Assembly: GCA_938003545.1 (NCBI GenBank)
Contig: CALKXY010000011.1
Location: 1-64,000, forward strand
Direction: 5' to 3'
Source of the DNA: an uncultured Caulobacterales bacterium
GTDB taxonomy: Bacteria > Pseudomonadota > Alphaproteobacteria > Caulobacterales > Maricaulaceae
Length of the DNA stretch: 64,000 nucleotides
Made by a program: the position numbers and the translations under genes. Every line of letters starts with the position of its first letter. The first letter of the stretch is position 1. Under the pieces are notes generated by a model. That model was not told the DNA's origin. It saw only the letters and a list, made by a program, of their open reading frames with translations, and did not search any database. Of this stretch, positions 44,123 through 54,017 are shown one piece after another.

Positions 44123-44142
44123 AATTGATGGACGAAATTGAT
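44106..44142 (+). repeat. Triple GAAATTGATGG repeat at the end of the oxidoreductase gene
   Basis: Three copies of GAAATTGAT(G/A)G spaced 13-14 bases apart span the stop codon (44120-44122) and the start of the spacer. It looks like a recent slippage duplication that extended the 3' end. Confidence 0.75.
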
Positions 44143-44153
44143 AGGGGTGAGTG

Positions 44154-45410
44154 ATGCGAATTTTTAAATGGCTTGGAATTGGCATTGCGGCAGTGCTCGC
44201 GCTTGGGATTGTTCTGGTTGCGTTTAATTGGGCGACGATAAAACGTCTTGCTACAGTGAACACATTGTTCGACGCGGATAAGATAGTTACGAATTTCTCC
44301 AATATGGATGCCGCATTTTTGCATCACGATTTGACCCTTGGAGACCCCGATCCTTGGGAAGAGGATATTCAAGCTCTGCCTGAAATGGTTGTTGTTGCGG
44401 GTCAGGAAATGGCTCTGACTGATGTGTTGGACGAACTCGACACAACGGCGCTTGTCGTCATTCGCGACGGCAAACTCATCCATGAAAGTTATTACAAAGA
44501 CACGCAACGCAATGACCTGCGGATTAGCTGGTCTGTGGCGAAATCCTTCATGTCAGGCCTATATGGTCAGGCGATTGAAGATGGGTTGATGGATATATCC
44601 AAGCCCATAGAAACCTACCTGCCGCAACTCAAAGACACAGCCTATGAAGGCGCGACAGTTGCCAATATTCTGAACATGGCCAGCGGCGTGAAGTTCGACG
44701 AGAACTACATGGACCCAAAGTCCGATATTAATGACATGGGCCGGGTCTTGGGCCTTGGTGGGTCGATGGATCAATATACGGAAACACTGACAGAACGACA
44801 GGCTGACCCTGGAACGGTCTGGCAATATGTCTCAATCGACACACATGTCGCAGCAATGGCTCTGCGTAAGGTCACAGGCAAAACCCTTCATCAAATGTGG
44901 GAAGAGACCTATGGGCAAACATTGGGTATGGGCAAAGCGCCCTATTATTTGACTGACGGCAAAGACGTTGCGTTTGCTTTGGGTGGATTGAACCTGCGCA
45001 CGCGCGATTACGCCAAGTTCGGCCAGTTATTCCTGCAAGGCGGTGAGTGGAAGGGCGAGCAGATCGTTCCTGCTGATTGGGTGAAAGATTCGACGATCAA
45101 CCACGCACCAAATATCCATCCTGTACGTGGATCAGGCTATGGCTATCAATGGTGGGTGCCGATGCCGCAAGAGGGGCCGAGCAAGGGCGATTTCTTCGCC
45201 GTCGGGATTTATGGCCAATATATATATGTAAACCCCGCCGCAGGTATTGTGATTGCAAAGAATGCGGCCGACCGTGAATTCACTCAGCCACAGAGCAACG
45301 GCCAGCACAGCATGAATATGAATATTGATATGTTTCGGAGCTTAGCGGAGCAGTTGAAAATAAAAGGAATGGCTCATGATGAGCTCAAGCCTTTGGTGAT
45401 TGTCGATTGA
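44154..45410 (+). CDS. Serine hydrolase of the beta-lactamase / penicillin-binding-protein-like class C family
   Basis: 418 aa from the ATG after AGGGG; a GTG 3 bases earlier is less likely. A membrane anchor at 6-24 places the domain outside the inner membrane. The active-site SxxK is Ser127-Val-Ala-Lys130 in ISWSVAKSF; YVS at about 222 can be the tyrosine motif. Members include esterases, D-aminopeptidases and peptide hydrolases; resistance to antibiotics is not implied. Substrate unknown. Confidence 0.85.
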   Translation: MRIFKWLGIGIAAVLALGIVLVAFNWATIKRLATVNTLFDADKIVTNFSNMDAAFLHHDLTLGDPDPWEEDIQALPEMVVVAGQEMALTDVLDELDTTALVVIRDGKLIHESYYKDTQRNDLRISWSVAKSFMSGLYGQAIEDGLMDISKPIETYLPQLKDTAYEGATVANILNMASGVKFDENYMDPKSDINDMGRVLGLGGSMDQYTETLTERQADPGTVWQYVSIDTHVAAMALRKVTGKTLHQMWEETYGQTLGMGKAPYYLTDGKDVAFALGGLNLRTRDYAKFGQLFLQGGEWKGEQIVPADWVKDSTINHAPNIHPVRGSGYGYQWWVPMPQEGPSKGDFFAVGIYGQYIYVNPAAGIVIAKNAADREFTQPQSNGQHSMNMNIDMFRSLAEQLKIKGMAHDELKPLVIVD

Positions 45411-45541
45411 GGGAAAGAATCCGAGCCGTAGAGGTCGACTACCTGTGCAGCGAAAGGCGGTCTGTAAGGGCGATAAAAACTTTGCGTGATTTCGCCTGAC
45501 AATTTGCTTTGGGGCAGGCGGCAGAGTAGAGCGAAAGCCAT

Positions 45542-47212
45542 ATGACACACCGCCTCAAAATCGCATCCATCCAAGCCAATCCCGTCGTTGGAGATATCTC
45601 GGGAAACTTGGAAAAAGCGCAAACGCATTACGCGAAAGCCAAGGCTGACGGCGCAGATATTGTTGTCTTCTCGGAGCTGTTTATCATCGGCTATGCGCCT
45701 GAAGATTTAGTGTTGCGTCCGTCCGCAGTGACGGATTGCAGAACGGCCTGTGAACGGCTGGCAGCGGAGACAAAAGGCGGTCCTGCAATCGTATTTTCTG
45801 CGCCGTGGTTAGACAACAAAAAGCTGTATAATGCGGCGCTATTTATGCGCGACGGCGCGATTACAGATGTACGTTTCAAGCATCACTTGCCGAACTATGG
45901 CGTGTTTGATGAAGCGCGCGTTTTCACCAAAGGTCACTTGCCGCAGCCTATTGATTTTCAGGGCATTTCGATTGGACTCCCGATTTGCGAAGACCTCTGG
46001 CAGGATACGGTTGCGGACCATTTAAAAGACGCGGGCGCAGAGATTATGATTTCGCCGAATGGATCGCCTTGGCGGCGGACGGCGTTGACAGAACGTGTAG
46101 CTGCGCTTGGCGAGAAAGTTATCACTGAGGGTCTGCCGCTTGTCTATGTCAATCAGGTCGGCGGGCAGGATGAATTGGTCTTTGATGGCTCTTCATTTTC
46201 TATGGCGGCGGATGGATCAATTGTTCAATCGCTCAAGAGCTTTGTTGATGATTATGACCTCGCGACATGGGAAAAAATTGATGATGTCTGGACTTGTGTT
46301 CAAGCCAAGCAAGAAGTCCAGCTCTCGGGCCATGAAGCGGACTGGCGCGCCATGTGTTTGGGCCTTGGCGATTACGTCAATAAGAATGGATTTAAACAGA
46401 TTATTTTAGGCATGAGCGGCGGTATTGATAGCGCCATGGCAGCGACAATTGCTGTCGATGCGCTCGGTCCTGACCGCGTTTGGGCTGTCATGATGCCGAC
46501 AAAATACACCTCAGACGATTCATTGACGGATGCGGAGCAGTGCTGCGAGCGCCTTGGGTGCCGATATGATTCCATCGCGATCAAACCTGCGATTGACGCG
46601 TTTGATGAAATGCTCAGCCCGTTTTTTGCAGATCTTGCGCCGTCGACAGCCGAAGAAAATATACAATCGCGTAGCCGCGCACTGACGTTGATGGCGCTAT
46701 CGAATAAGTTCGGGCCGATGTTGGTGACGACAGGGAACAAGTCGGAGATGGCCGTCGGTTATGCGACGCTTTATGGCGATATGTGCGGGGGGTATAATCC
46801 GCTGAAAGACGTTTATAAGACCGAAGTCTTCGCGCTCGCCAATTGGCGAAATGAAAATACGCCAGAGGATTTACTCGGCGCGGATGCACCGATTCCAATG
46901 CGTATCATCACAAAACCGCCGTCTGCGGAACTCCGTGATGACCAGAAAGATAGCGATAGCCTGCCAGAATACGACGTTCTGGATGATCTGTTGCTATGCT
47001 TGATTGAACTGGAATTGCCGATTGAAGAGATACTCACACGCGGCCATAGCGAGGCCGATGTGAAGCGTATTCAAAACTTGCTCTACATCGCTGAATATAA
47101 ACGCCGTCAGGCCCCACCAGGTGTGAAAATCGGTACAAAGAATTTCGGACGTGACCGCCGCTATCCGATCACAAATCGCTATCGCGACAAGATTCCAAAA
47201 GGTGAAATCTGA
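45542..47212 (+). CDS. nadE: Glutamine-dependent NAD+ synthetase
   Basis: 556 aa in two domains. The N-terminal nitrilase-like glutaminase (about 1-265) has Glu in FSELFIIGY, Lys in VRFKHHLP and Cys in LPICEDLW. The C-terminal synthetase has the ATP motif GMSGGIDSAMAA. It makes NAD from deamido-NAD using glutamine. The stop overlaps the gltX start by one base (TGATG). Confidence 0.96.
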   Translation: MTHRLKIASIQANPVVGDISGNLEKAQTHYAKAKADGADIVVFSELFIIGYAPEDLVLRPSAVTDCRTACERLAAETKGGPAIVFSAPWLDNKKLYNAALFMRDGAITDVRFKHHLPNYGVFDEARVFTKGHLPQPIDFQGISIGLPICEDLWQDTVADHLKDAGAEIMISPNGSPWRRTALTERVAALGEKVITEGLPLVYVNQVGGQDELVFDGSSFSMAADGSIVQSLKSFVDDYDLATWEKIDDVWTCVQAKQEVQLSGHEADWRAMCLGLGDYVNKNGFKQIILGMSGGIDSAMAATIAVDALGPDRVWAVMMPTKYTSDDSLTDAEQCCERLGCRYDSIAIKPAIDAFDEMLSPFFADLAPSTAEENIQSRSRALTLMALSNKFGPMLVTTGNKSEMAVGYATLYGDMCGGYNPLKDVYKTEVFALANWRNENTPEDLLGADAPIPMRIITKPPSAELRDDQKDSDSLPEYDVLDDLLLCLIELELPIEEILTRGHSEADVKRIQNLLYIAEYKRRQAPPGVKIGTKNFGRDRRYPITNRYRDKIPKGEI

Positions 47213-48540
47213 TGACCAAACCTATTGTTCGTTTTGCGCCGTCCCCGACGGGACGCTTGCATGTCGGTAACGTCCGTACCGCGCTCATGAACGTCCTGTT
47301 TGCACAGGCAGAAGAGGGCATGTTCATCCTGCGTATTGACGATACGGATGTAGAACGGTCGACCGCAGAATATGAACAAGGCATCAAGGATGACTTGTCA
47401 TGGTTGGGCGTGACATGGGGGAAAACCTTCAAACAATCCGAACGTTTCGACATGTATGACGAAGTCGCAAACAAACTCCGCGCAGTAGGTTTGCTCTATC
47501 CCTGTTACGAGACGTCAGACGAGCTGGACCGCCAACGTAAACTCTTACGCGTTGCAGGTAAGCCACCTGTTTATAATCGCGCGGCGCTTGAGTTAAGTGA
47601 TGACCAAAAAGCGGCTTATGAAGCCGAAGGCCGCTCGCCGCATTGGAGATTTAAACTTTCTGGCGGCTCCGTGACGTGGACCGACATGGTGCGCGGCGAA
47701 CAGCGTATTGATGTGTCTTCCTTATCCGACCCTGTTCTTATTCGCGGTGATGGGTCTTATCTCTATACGCTGCCAAGTGTTGTTGATGATATTGAGGCCA
47801 AGATTACGCATGTCATCCGCGGCGAAGATCATGTGACGAACTCCGCGGCACAAATCGAAGTGTTCCGCGCTTTGTCCGATCACCTTCCTGAATTTGCGCA
47901 TACGCCATTGCTTGTCGGAGCAGACGGGAAGTCGCTTTCGAAACGATTGGGCTCACTTTCCATGTTGGAACTACGGGACCAAGGGATCGAACCGATGTCG
48001 ATTGCTTCATTACTCGCAAAGATCGGGACATCGGATGCGGTTGAAATTCGCCATAGCCTTGATGCGCTCGCCTCTGAATTTTCATTTTCTAAAATCGGAC
48101 GCGCCCCTGCACGGTTTGACGAAAAAGATCTCACGGCGTTAAATGCAAAGCTCTTGCATGAAACGCCCTATGCGGATGTTATAGACCGCGTGCCTGGCGA
48201 CGAAGCTTTTTGGAATATTGTTCGCGCCAATATTGCAAAAATCTCAGACATTGACGACTGGGCGGCTATCGTTTTGAAATCTATGGCAGGTGAAATCGCT
48301 GATGAAGATCGTGAATTTTGTAAAACGGCGGCGGATTCTCTGCCTGATACTGTTTTACCAGAAACATGGTCTGCCATGATTGGGCATTTGAAAGCCGAGA
48401 CAGGACGCAAAGGGAAGGGCTTGTTCATGCCGCTTCGGTTGGCGTTGACAGGACAACAACATGGTCCATCGATGGATGATATGTTGGTTCTCTTAGGGGC
48501 CGAAAAAGCGAAAGCTCGTCTGCGTGGAGAGACGGCCTAA
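47212..48540 (+). CDS. gltX: Glutamate-tRNA ligase
   Basis: 442-aa class I aminoacyl-tRNA synthetase. HIGH-like motif: PTGRLHVGNVR; KMSKS-like motif: SLSKR. Length is on the short side of normal. Alphaproteobacteria often carry two GltX paralogues, one charging tRNA-Gln for transamidation, and only one is in this window. It is coupled to nadE by an overlap. Confidence 0.95.
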   Translation: MTKPIVRFAPSPTGRLHVGNVRTALMNVLFAQAEEGMFILRIDDTDVERSTAEYEQGIKDDLSWLGVTWGKTFKQSERFDMYDEVANKLRAVGLLYPCYETSDELDRQRKLLRVAGKPPVYNRAALELSDDQKAAYEAEGRSPHWRFKLSGGSVTWTDMVRGEQRIDVSSLSDPVLIRGDGSYLYTLPSVVDDIEAKITHVIRGEDHVTNSAAQIEVFRALSDHLPEFAHTPLLVGADGKSLSKRLGSLSMLELRDQGIEPMSIASLLAKIGTSDAVEIRHSLDALASEFSFSKIGRAPARFDEKDLTALNAKLLHETPYADVIDRVPGDEAFWNIVRANIAKISDIDDWAAIVLKSMAGEIADEDREFCKTAADSLPDTVLPETWSAMIGHLKAETGRKGKGLFMPLRLALTGQQHGPSMDDMLVLLGAEKAKARLRGETA

Positions 48541-48615
48541 AGCTCTCGTTTTTGTGAATGCCACTCGCATGTGTCATCTGTTAACGAAGTGTAATCTATA
48601 AGAGAGGGTTACACT

Positions 48616-49026
48616 ATGTCTGAAACAAAATTTTTAAAGCCTGCGTTATTACTTACACGGGTTTTCATTTTCCTATTCTTGCTGCCTTGGCAAATTCTTC
48701 GGTTTACAAGCCCTGATTCGGCAGCTGGTATCGCAAAAGGCTTTTATAAGTTCAGCCTGTCTCCAACAGTCGGGACGATTATTGGTGTTCTATGGATGCT
48801 GCTTTTGGTGGCTTTCGTCACAGGTTTCAAAAAAACGTGGAGCTATGGACTTGTTTTGGCTTTACATGCCGTCGGTACGCTCACGACGATTGCGAAGCTG
48901 TTGCCGCCTTATGAAGGGTATGATCGCTTATTCTTAGCCGCAATTCCAACAGTCGGCGCGATGTTGTTGCTTTGGGTTCTTCGCAAGGAAGATACACTCC
49001 TGAGCCTCAATGGTAAATTAGGATAA
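48616..49026 (+). CDS. Small four-helix membrane protein (DoxX-like)
   Basis: 136 aa with about four hydrophobic helices. The pattern of helices, KGFYKF and a late LLPPYEGY loop is reminiscent of DoxX-related proteins, but the match is loose. It has its own ribosome site region and an inverted-repeat hairpin after the stop. Role unknown. Confidence 0.65.
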   Translation: MSETKFLKPALLLTRVFIFLFLLPWQILRFTSPDSAAGIAKGFYKFSLSPTVGTIIGVLWMLLLVAFVTGFKKTWSYGLVLALHAVGTLTTIAKLLPPYEGYDRLFLAAIPTVGAMLLLWVLRKEDTLLSLNGKLG

Positions 49027-49034
49027 AATTTGGC

Positions 49035-49081
49035 GGCTGGTCGCTGACTTCACCGGGATGTGAAGAAGTCAATGACCAGCC
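49035..49081. terminator. Long imperfect inverted repeat after the membrane protein gene
   Basis: GGCTGGTC (49035-49042) pairs with GACCAGCC (49074-49081), and inner TGACTTC with GAAGTCA. No long T-run follows, so it may be a weak terminator or an RNA-stabilising stem. The rest of the 49.08-49.31 kb gap holds nothing recognisable. Confidence 0.5.
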
Positions 49082-49313
49082 CACCTGTTTTGGCCGCTAA
49101 CGTGGGGTAATGCGACCATGCCGAGATGGTGAGTTGGGATGTGTTCATCATCGGCAAAACAATGATTATACCAAGGGTTGTATTTTGTCACGCATTACTT
49201 GCAACAACGCAACTTTATAGTGACTAAATTATTACGATATAAGTCGATTTTCGATGACTGTTGTTGGATTTATCGCGTCCTAGGCCCAAGGGGCTAGTGA
49301 AAATCACAATATA

Positions 49314-49520
49314 TCATTTCTTAGCAGGTCGCCAATTTAATACAGATCTCAAGATGATTCGATAAATTGGATCAACGACCAAAACTGCTGTGATTACACA
49401 TACGCCCCACATCCAATGTTGTTTGGTCACCGTTAGCCAGATCATGAGTGCGAAAACGGCAGGGTAAAATAAAAACGCATAGGCCAAACGCCAGACACCG
49501 CGCAGGAAACCGCGGGTCAT
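49314..49520 (-). CDS. Small two-helix membrane protein
   Basis: 68 aa with two hydrophobic segments (about 12-30 and 35-53). The ATG at 49520 overlaps the stop of the histidine phosphatase gene by 4 bases (ATGA), which fixes the start and implies coupling. No family is recognised. Confidence 0.65.
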   Translation of the reverse strand: MTRGFLRGVWRLAYAFLFYPAVFALMIWLTVTKQHWMWGVCVITAVLVVDPIYRIILRSVLNWRPAKK

Positions 49521-50014
49521 GATTCCAAGTCGCGAGGCAGAATCAAATCCGTAAATGTCCACGCTGCCGGGTCCAACCAATCACTTTGACCGCCAGTTTT
49601 GCGGGTTAGAACCGTGCAAGCCCCTGTAGGGAAGTCATGATATTGCCCCGTGAAATAGGTGTGTAACTCTGCCCATCCTGGATTATGGCCTAATAACATC
49701 AACGCGCCGTCAGGCTCGACCGCTTTGCCGCAGAGGCGGAGTACTGTTTCAACACCTGCATGATAAAACTCAGATGTGTAATTGACGGTTTGTGCGCCAG
49801 GTATGGCGCGGATTAAACGCATTGCGGTTTCTCGCGTACGTTTAGAGTCGGAACTCCAAATGATGTCAGGTGCGAATTTGCGAGCCGTTAGGGTCGCGCC
49901 GATAGAGGTCGCCGCCATTTGCCCGCGTGCATTTAGCGGACGCTCATGATCGCTCAGGCTTCCATCGGACCAGGATGATTTTGCGTGGCGCATCAAAAGC
50001 AATCGAGATAGCAT
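49517..50014 (-). CDS. SixA-type histidine phosphatase
   Basis: 165 aa of the phosphoglycerate-mutase-like fold. Catalytic RHAKSSW near residues 9-15, and LLGHNPGW provides the second His. SixA removes phosphate from histidine-phosphorylated phosphotransfer proteins in Enterobacteria; the target here is unknown. It is followed by a coupled small membrane protein. Confidence 0.87.
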   Translation of the reverse strand: MLSRLLLMRHAKSSWSDGSLSDHERPLNARGQMAATSIGATLTARKFAPDIIWSSDSKRTRETAMRLIRAIPGAQTVNYTSEFYHAGVETVLRLCGKAVEPDGALMLLGHNPGWAELHTYFTGQYHDFPTGACTVLTRKTGGQSDWLDPAAWTFTDLILPRDLES

Positions 50015-50166
50015 ACTGCGATATGCCCTTAATTGAGTGTATAGACAATCCCGATCCGTTCCACGTCACAATACAAACCGAAAGTCCCATAGCAGGCATC
50101 ACTTTACCCAAGCGGACGGCGTAGCTATAGCAACGCAAATCTTCACTCATTCTCCGGATTCCCGAC

Positions 50167-51435
50167 ATGTTCGATCTAAAAGCCATTCGCGAAAACCCAG
50201 AGGCATTTGACCGACTCTGGGCCAAACGTGGGTTAGAGCCACTCTCCAAGAAAATTCTCGATCAAGACAAGCTGATCCGTAAAGCGATGCAAGTCGTTCA
50301 AGAAGCTGAAGCTGCCCGTAACAAAGCGTCAAAACAAATCGGCGCAGCAATGGGCAAAGGCGACAAGGAAGAAGCTGAACGCTTGAAAACCGAAGTGGCA
50401 GGCGCGAAAAACGTGATCGCGGCTATGGGCGCACAAGTTGAAAGCGAGAAGGGGCAGTTAGATAACCTCCTCGCCGGACTGCCCAATGTACCGTTTGAAA
50501 CTGTGCCCGATGGAGCGGGCGAAGAGGATAATGTCGAGCTGTCCAAATGGGGTACGCCGCGCGACTTTGATTTTGATGTCAAAGCGCATGATGACCTTGG
50601 CACGGACCTCGGCTTGATGGATTTTGAAACAGCCGCAAAAATGAGCGGTTCGCGCTTTGTCGTCTTGCGCGGTGCCCTCAGCCGCATGGACCGCGCACTG
50701 GCTGCGATGATGTTGGATATGCAAACAGCCGAAGGGTTCGAAGAAACCAGCCCTCCGTTTCTTGTTTGGCCAAAGGCCCTTTATGGCACGAGTCAGCTCC
50801 CGAAATTTGCGGAAGACCTCTATCCAGCTGGCGAGGACCATTTCCTTATTCCGACTGCCGAAGTTTCTCTCACCAATACGGTTCGCGAATCTATTCTGGA
50901 AGCCGAGACACTGCCGAAACGCATGACCGCGCACACGCCTTGCTTTCGTTCCGAAGCTGGCGCTGCGGGGCGTGATACCAAGGGCATGATCCGTCAGCAC
51001 CAGTTTAACAAAGTTGAGCTGGTCACAATTTGTAAGCCAGAGGATAGCGAAGCCGAGCATTTGAACATGTTACGTTGTGCGGAACTCGTCCTGCAAAAAC
51101 TTGAGCTGCCATACCGCGTGGTCGAGCTTTGCACGGGTGATCTAGGCTTTGGTGCGCGTAAGTCATTTGACATCGAAGTCTGGCTCCCGAGCCAAGATAC
51201 ATATCGCGAGATTAGTTCGATTTCGAATTGCGGAGATTTCCAAGCCCGCCGAATGAACGCGCGCTATAAACATGCCGCGAAAGATAATCGTTTTGTGCAC
51301 ACGCTAAATGGTTCTGGCCTTGCGGTTGGTCGTACATTGGTGGCTGTGCTCGAAAACTATCAGAATGCGGATGGAACCATCACAGTACCCAAAGCCCTCG
51401 TGTCCTATATGGGCGGCCTTGAGGTGATCGGGTGA
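50167..51435 (+). CDS. serS: Serine-tRNA ligase
   Basis: 422-aa class II synthetase. The N-terminal coiled-coil arm (about 30-100) that grips the tRNA variable arm is obvious from the heptad-like charged sequence. Motif 2: FRSEAGAAGRDTKGMIRQHQF; motif 3: NGSGLAVGRTL. It heads the serS-surE-pcm group common in alphaproteobacteria. The stop overlaps the surE GTG start. Confidence 0.96.
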   Translation: MFDLKAIRENPEAFDRLWAKRGLEPLSKKILDQDKLIRKAMQVVQEAEAARNKASKQIGAAMGKGDKEEAERLKTEVAGAKNVIAAMGAQVESEKGQLDNLLAGLPNVPFETVPDGAGEEDNVELSKWGTPRDFDFDVKAHDDLGTDLGLMDFETAAKMSGSRFVVLRGALSRMDRALAAMMLDMQTAEGFEETSPPFLVWPKALYGTSQLPKFAEDLYPAGEDHFLIPTAEVSLTNTVRESILEAETLPKRMTAHTPCFRSEAGAAGRDTKGMIRQHQFNKVELVTICKPEDSEAEHLNMLRCAELVLQKLELPYRVVELCTGDLGFGARKSFDIEVWLPSQDTYREISSISNCGDFQARRMNARYKHAAKDNRFVHTLNGSGLAVGRTLVAVLENYQNADGTITVPKALVSYMGGLEVIG

Positions 51436-52184
51436 AAATTCTTCTCACCAATGATGATGGTGTGAATGCACGTGGGATTTCCGTTCTGCGTGAAATTGCT
51501 TTGCAAATCTCTGATGATGTTTGGACCTGTGCGCCCGATACGGAACAATCCGCGGCATCGCGCGGGGTTTCGCTTCATAACCCTGTCCGATTGCGTAAGT
51601 TAGATGATCGTATTTATTCCGTGACAGGCACGCCGACGGATTCTGTCATCGTTGCACTGAAAGCCTTGATGCCAGACTCGTTGCCAGATTTGATTTTGTC
51701 GGGTGTAAATCGCGGTCAAAACCTAGCAGAGGATGTCACATTCTCTGGTACTGTTGCGGGCGCATTGCAGGGTATGCAAATGGGTGTGCCATCGATTGCA
51801 CTGTCCCTTGCTCGCGGGTTTCAAGATGCGAAGAGCTTGCCATGGGAAACGGCCTTGGCCCATGGCGCGCCTGTTATTCGTGATTTGCTTGACCGAGGTT
51901 GGGCAAAAAATACGATTTTTAATGTCAATTTCCCCGATACGTCACCTGACGGCGTTAAAGGCGTTCAATTCACACGTCAGGGCCACCGTGATTTCCAAAT
52001 GACGGGCGTGGATCGTCGTGACCATCCGCGTGGAGGCGATTATTTCTGGCTTACATATGGCGCAAAGAAGTCTGATCCCGCTCAAGGCACTGACCTACGC
52101 GCAATATATGACGGCTATATTAGTGTGACGCCACTCCATACAGACCTAACGCATGAGTCGAGTCTGGGGACCCTCGCGACATGA
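51432..52184 (+). CDS. surE: 5'/3'-nucleotidase SurE
   Basis: 250-aa metal-dependent nucleoside monophosphatase. The metal-site motif LLTNDDGVNARGI opens the protein, and SGVNRGQNLAEDVTFSGTVAGA follows. Start is GTG, overlapping the serS stop. SurE and Pcm often occur together and are linked with stationary-phase survival. Confidence 0.95.
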   Translation: MKILLTNDDGVNARGISVLREIALQISDDVWTCAPDTEQSAASRGVSLHNPVRLRKLDDRIYSVTGTPTDSVIVALKALMPDSLPDLILSGVNRGQNLAEDVTFSGTVAGALQGMQMGVPSIALSLARGFQDAKSLPWETALAHGAPVIRDLLDRGWAKNTIFNVNFPDTSPDGVKGVQFTRQGHRDFQMTGVDRRDHPRGGDYFWLTYGAKKSDPAQGTDLRAIYDGYISVTPLHTDLTHESSLGTLAT

Positions 52185-52194
52185 GTGTGATCCG

Positions 52195-52821
52195 GTGAGT
52201 ATTGATCCCGGCCTCATCGATATGATTATGCGCCTGCGCGGCCGCGGCATATCTTCTAATGCTGTGCTTCGTGCGATTGAATTGGCCCCGCGACGTCATT
52301 TCGTTCCTGACGGAAAACGCGAGATTGCCTATGACGCGGTCAATATTCCCATTGGTTGTGGTCAAACTTTGCCGCCGCCTATGACGGCGGCTTTGCTCGC
52401 GCAATTATTAGATGTTGAGCAAGACCACAAAGTTCTAACGCCTGGGCTGGGCAGCGGATATCTAGCGGCCATCTTGTCCCGTGTGTCGACACGAATTTAC
52501 ACGGTAGAGCGATATAAGACGTTGATCCGCGAAGCAGATGAACGGTTTCGAGCCTTGGATATTTACAATGTAGTCACGCGCCATGGTGATGGTCGATATG
52601 GCTGGCCGGGGCAGGCTCCATTTGATCGTATTGTCATGGGCTATGCGCTGCGCGCTGAACCTGATGTGATATTAGAACAACTTGCCCCTGGCGGAAAAAT
52701 GCTGGCGGTTATTGATGGGACATTGACGCTTTTCGAGAAGCCGCGCACAAAGGTGACAGCAACAGAGCTGATGCCACTCGACCTCGATATGGCCGAAGCA
52801 GGTAAGTCGCGCACGCTTTAA
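52195..52821 (+). CDS. pcm: Protein-L-isoaspartate O-methyltransferase
   Basis: 208 aa from the GTG at 52195; an ATG at 52153 would overlap surE by 32 bases and give an atypical N-terminus. SAM-dependent repair enzyme for isoaspartyl residues. Motifs: PIGCGQTLPPPMTAALLAQLL and VLTPGLGSGYLAAILS; the usual GTGSGY is GLGSGY here. The late VGYALRAEP-type segment is present. It is third in the serS-surE-pcm group. Confidence 0.9.
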   Translation: MSIDPGLIDMIMRLRGRGISSNAVLRAIELAPRRHFVPDGKREIAYDAVNIPIGCGQTLPPPMTAALLAQLLDVEQDHKVLTPGLGSGYLAAILSRVSTRIYTVERYKTLIREADERFRALDIYNVVTRHGDGRYGWPGQAPFDRIVMGYALRAEPDVILEQLAPGGKMLAVIDGTLTLFEKPRTKVTATELMPLDLDMAEAGKSRTL

Positions 52822-52838
52822 CGAACTAAGGTCGCCAT

Positions 52839-53204
52839 ATGTCCGAACATCACCACACACTTCACTATATTGAAATGCCAGCTATATCCGTTGCCGATAT
52901 GAAAACATTTTACGGAAATGTTTTTGGATGGAGCTTTACAGATTATGGTCCTGAATATGTCGCATTTCATGGGGCAGGTGTCGAAGGCGGGTTTGAGCAA
53001 AGCCGCGATTATATCGCGCCACAACCTGCTGGTATGTTCGTTATTTTATATTCTGATAATCTGGATGCCACCCAATCTGCGATTGTCAAAGCAGGCGGTA
53101 AAATTTTTCGAGCCGCCTATGATTTTCCAGGCGGACGGCGGTTCCACTTTCATGATCCTTCGGGGAATGAACTGGGGGTTTGGACAAGGGTTGGTAATGA
53201 TTGA
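52839..53204 (+). CDS. VOC-superfamily (glyoxalase-like) protein
   Basis: 121-aa small metal-binding-fold protein. The paired beta-alpha-beta-beta-beta units are seen in HYIEMPAISVADMKTFYGNVFGW and the late FHDPSGNELGVWTR. Relatives include glyoxalases, dioxygenases and drug-binding proteins; function cannot be assigned. It follows pcm closely (17 bases). Confidence 0.85.
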   Translation: MSEHHHTLHYIEMPAISVADMKTFYGNVFGWSFTDYGPEYVAFHGAGVEGGFEQSRDYIAPQPAGMFVILYSDNLDATQSAIVKAGGKIFRAAYDFPGGRRFHFHDPSGNELGVWTRVGND

Positions 53205-53365
53205 AAAGAGTGACTAAGTTTTGCGATCGTATTCTTTATCGCGAAGACATCACTTTATGATGATTTTCTGATGGCGCTTAGTCCTGATATGTCCACGTGG
53301 CGCATCATCCGAGCGTTATCATTCGGACGTGTTTACAATTTTAACAAACGTCGAAAAATTCTATC

Positions 53366-54007
53366 ATGACCCATAATCGCCTTATATATGGTTTCGATCC
53401 TATTTGCGGGTGGTGCTATGGATTTATCCCGACACTGCGAAACTTTGCAAAAAATAATCCAAATGTAGAGATTGAAGTCGTTCTTGGAGGCTTGTTCACG
53501 GATCAACTTGATCGTCCTTACACAAGTCTGGTTGAGCATATCACAAAAAACTTCCCCATAGTAACAGCTGCAACGGGTCAAGCACCCAGTGATGCGTTTT
53601 GGGCGCATATCAAAGACACAACATCCATTGTGGCATCAGAACCGCCGACCCATGCGGTCCTTCAGGTTAAAGAGCTTGAGCCTCAACGTGCCGTTGACTT
53701 TGCACATCTATTACAAGAAGCGCATTTTCAGAAGGGGCAGTCATTCAATGATGCGAAAACCTATGATGAAATATCAAAGAACCATGGGTTTCCAAAACTT
53801 GATACTGACGCCATTTTAGGCGCATCTACGCGAGACCCTCTTGTTGCCCAAAGTATAATGCGGTTTAGAAGTTTTGGAATGCAATCATTCCCAACAACGC
53901 TCGTTGTTACAGAAGATGACGTTGTCCTTGGGCGTGTCCAAGGTGTTTACGATCCTCAAGCCTTCGAAACTAAAGTGAAACAGTTGTTTGCAGGGAATGC
54001 TGGCTGA
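53366..54007 (+). CDS. DsbA-family thioredoxin-like protein
   Basis: 213 aa. The active-site CGWC at about 15-18 is in FDPICGWCYGF. The absence of a signal peptide places it in the cytoplasm, as in FrnE or related dithiol oxidoreductases. A cis-Pro near the end (QSFPTTLVV) completes the fold. The partner is unknown. Confidence 0.85.
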   Translation: MTHNRLIYGFDPICGWCYGFIPTLRNFAKNNPNVEIEVVLGGLFTDQLDRPYTSLVEHITKNFPIVTAATGQAPSDAFWAHIKDTTSIVASEPPTHAVLQVKELEPQRAVDFAHLLQEAHFQKGQSFNDAKTYDEISKNHGFPKLDTDAILGASTRDPLVAQSIMRFRSFGMQSFPTTLVVTEDDVVLGRVQGVYDPQAFETKVKQLFAGNAG

Positions 54008-54017
54008 GGCTTAAAAA

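Noticed and set aside
44154-45410. Antibiotic-resistance beta-lactamase
   Set aside because: The motif is shared by many esterases and peptidases; a membrane anchor and context do not point to resistance.
45374-45628. Minus-strand open frame at the nadE start
   Set aside because: It lies opposite a clear nadE start and has no independent support.
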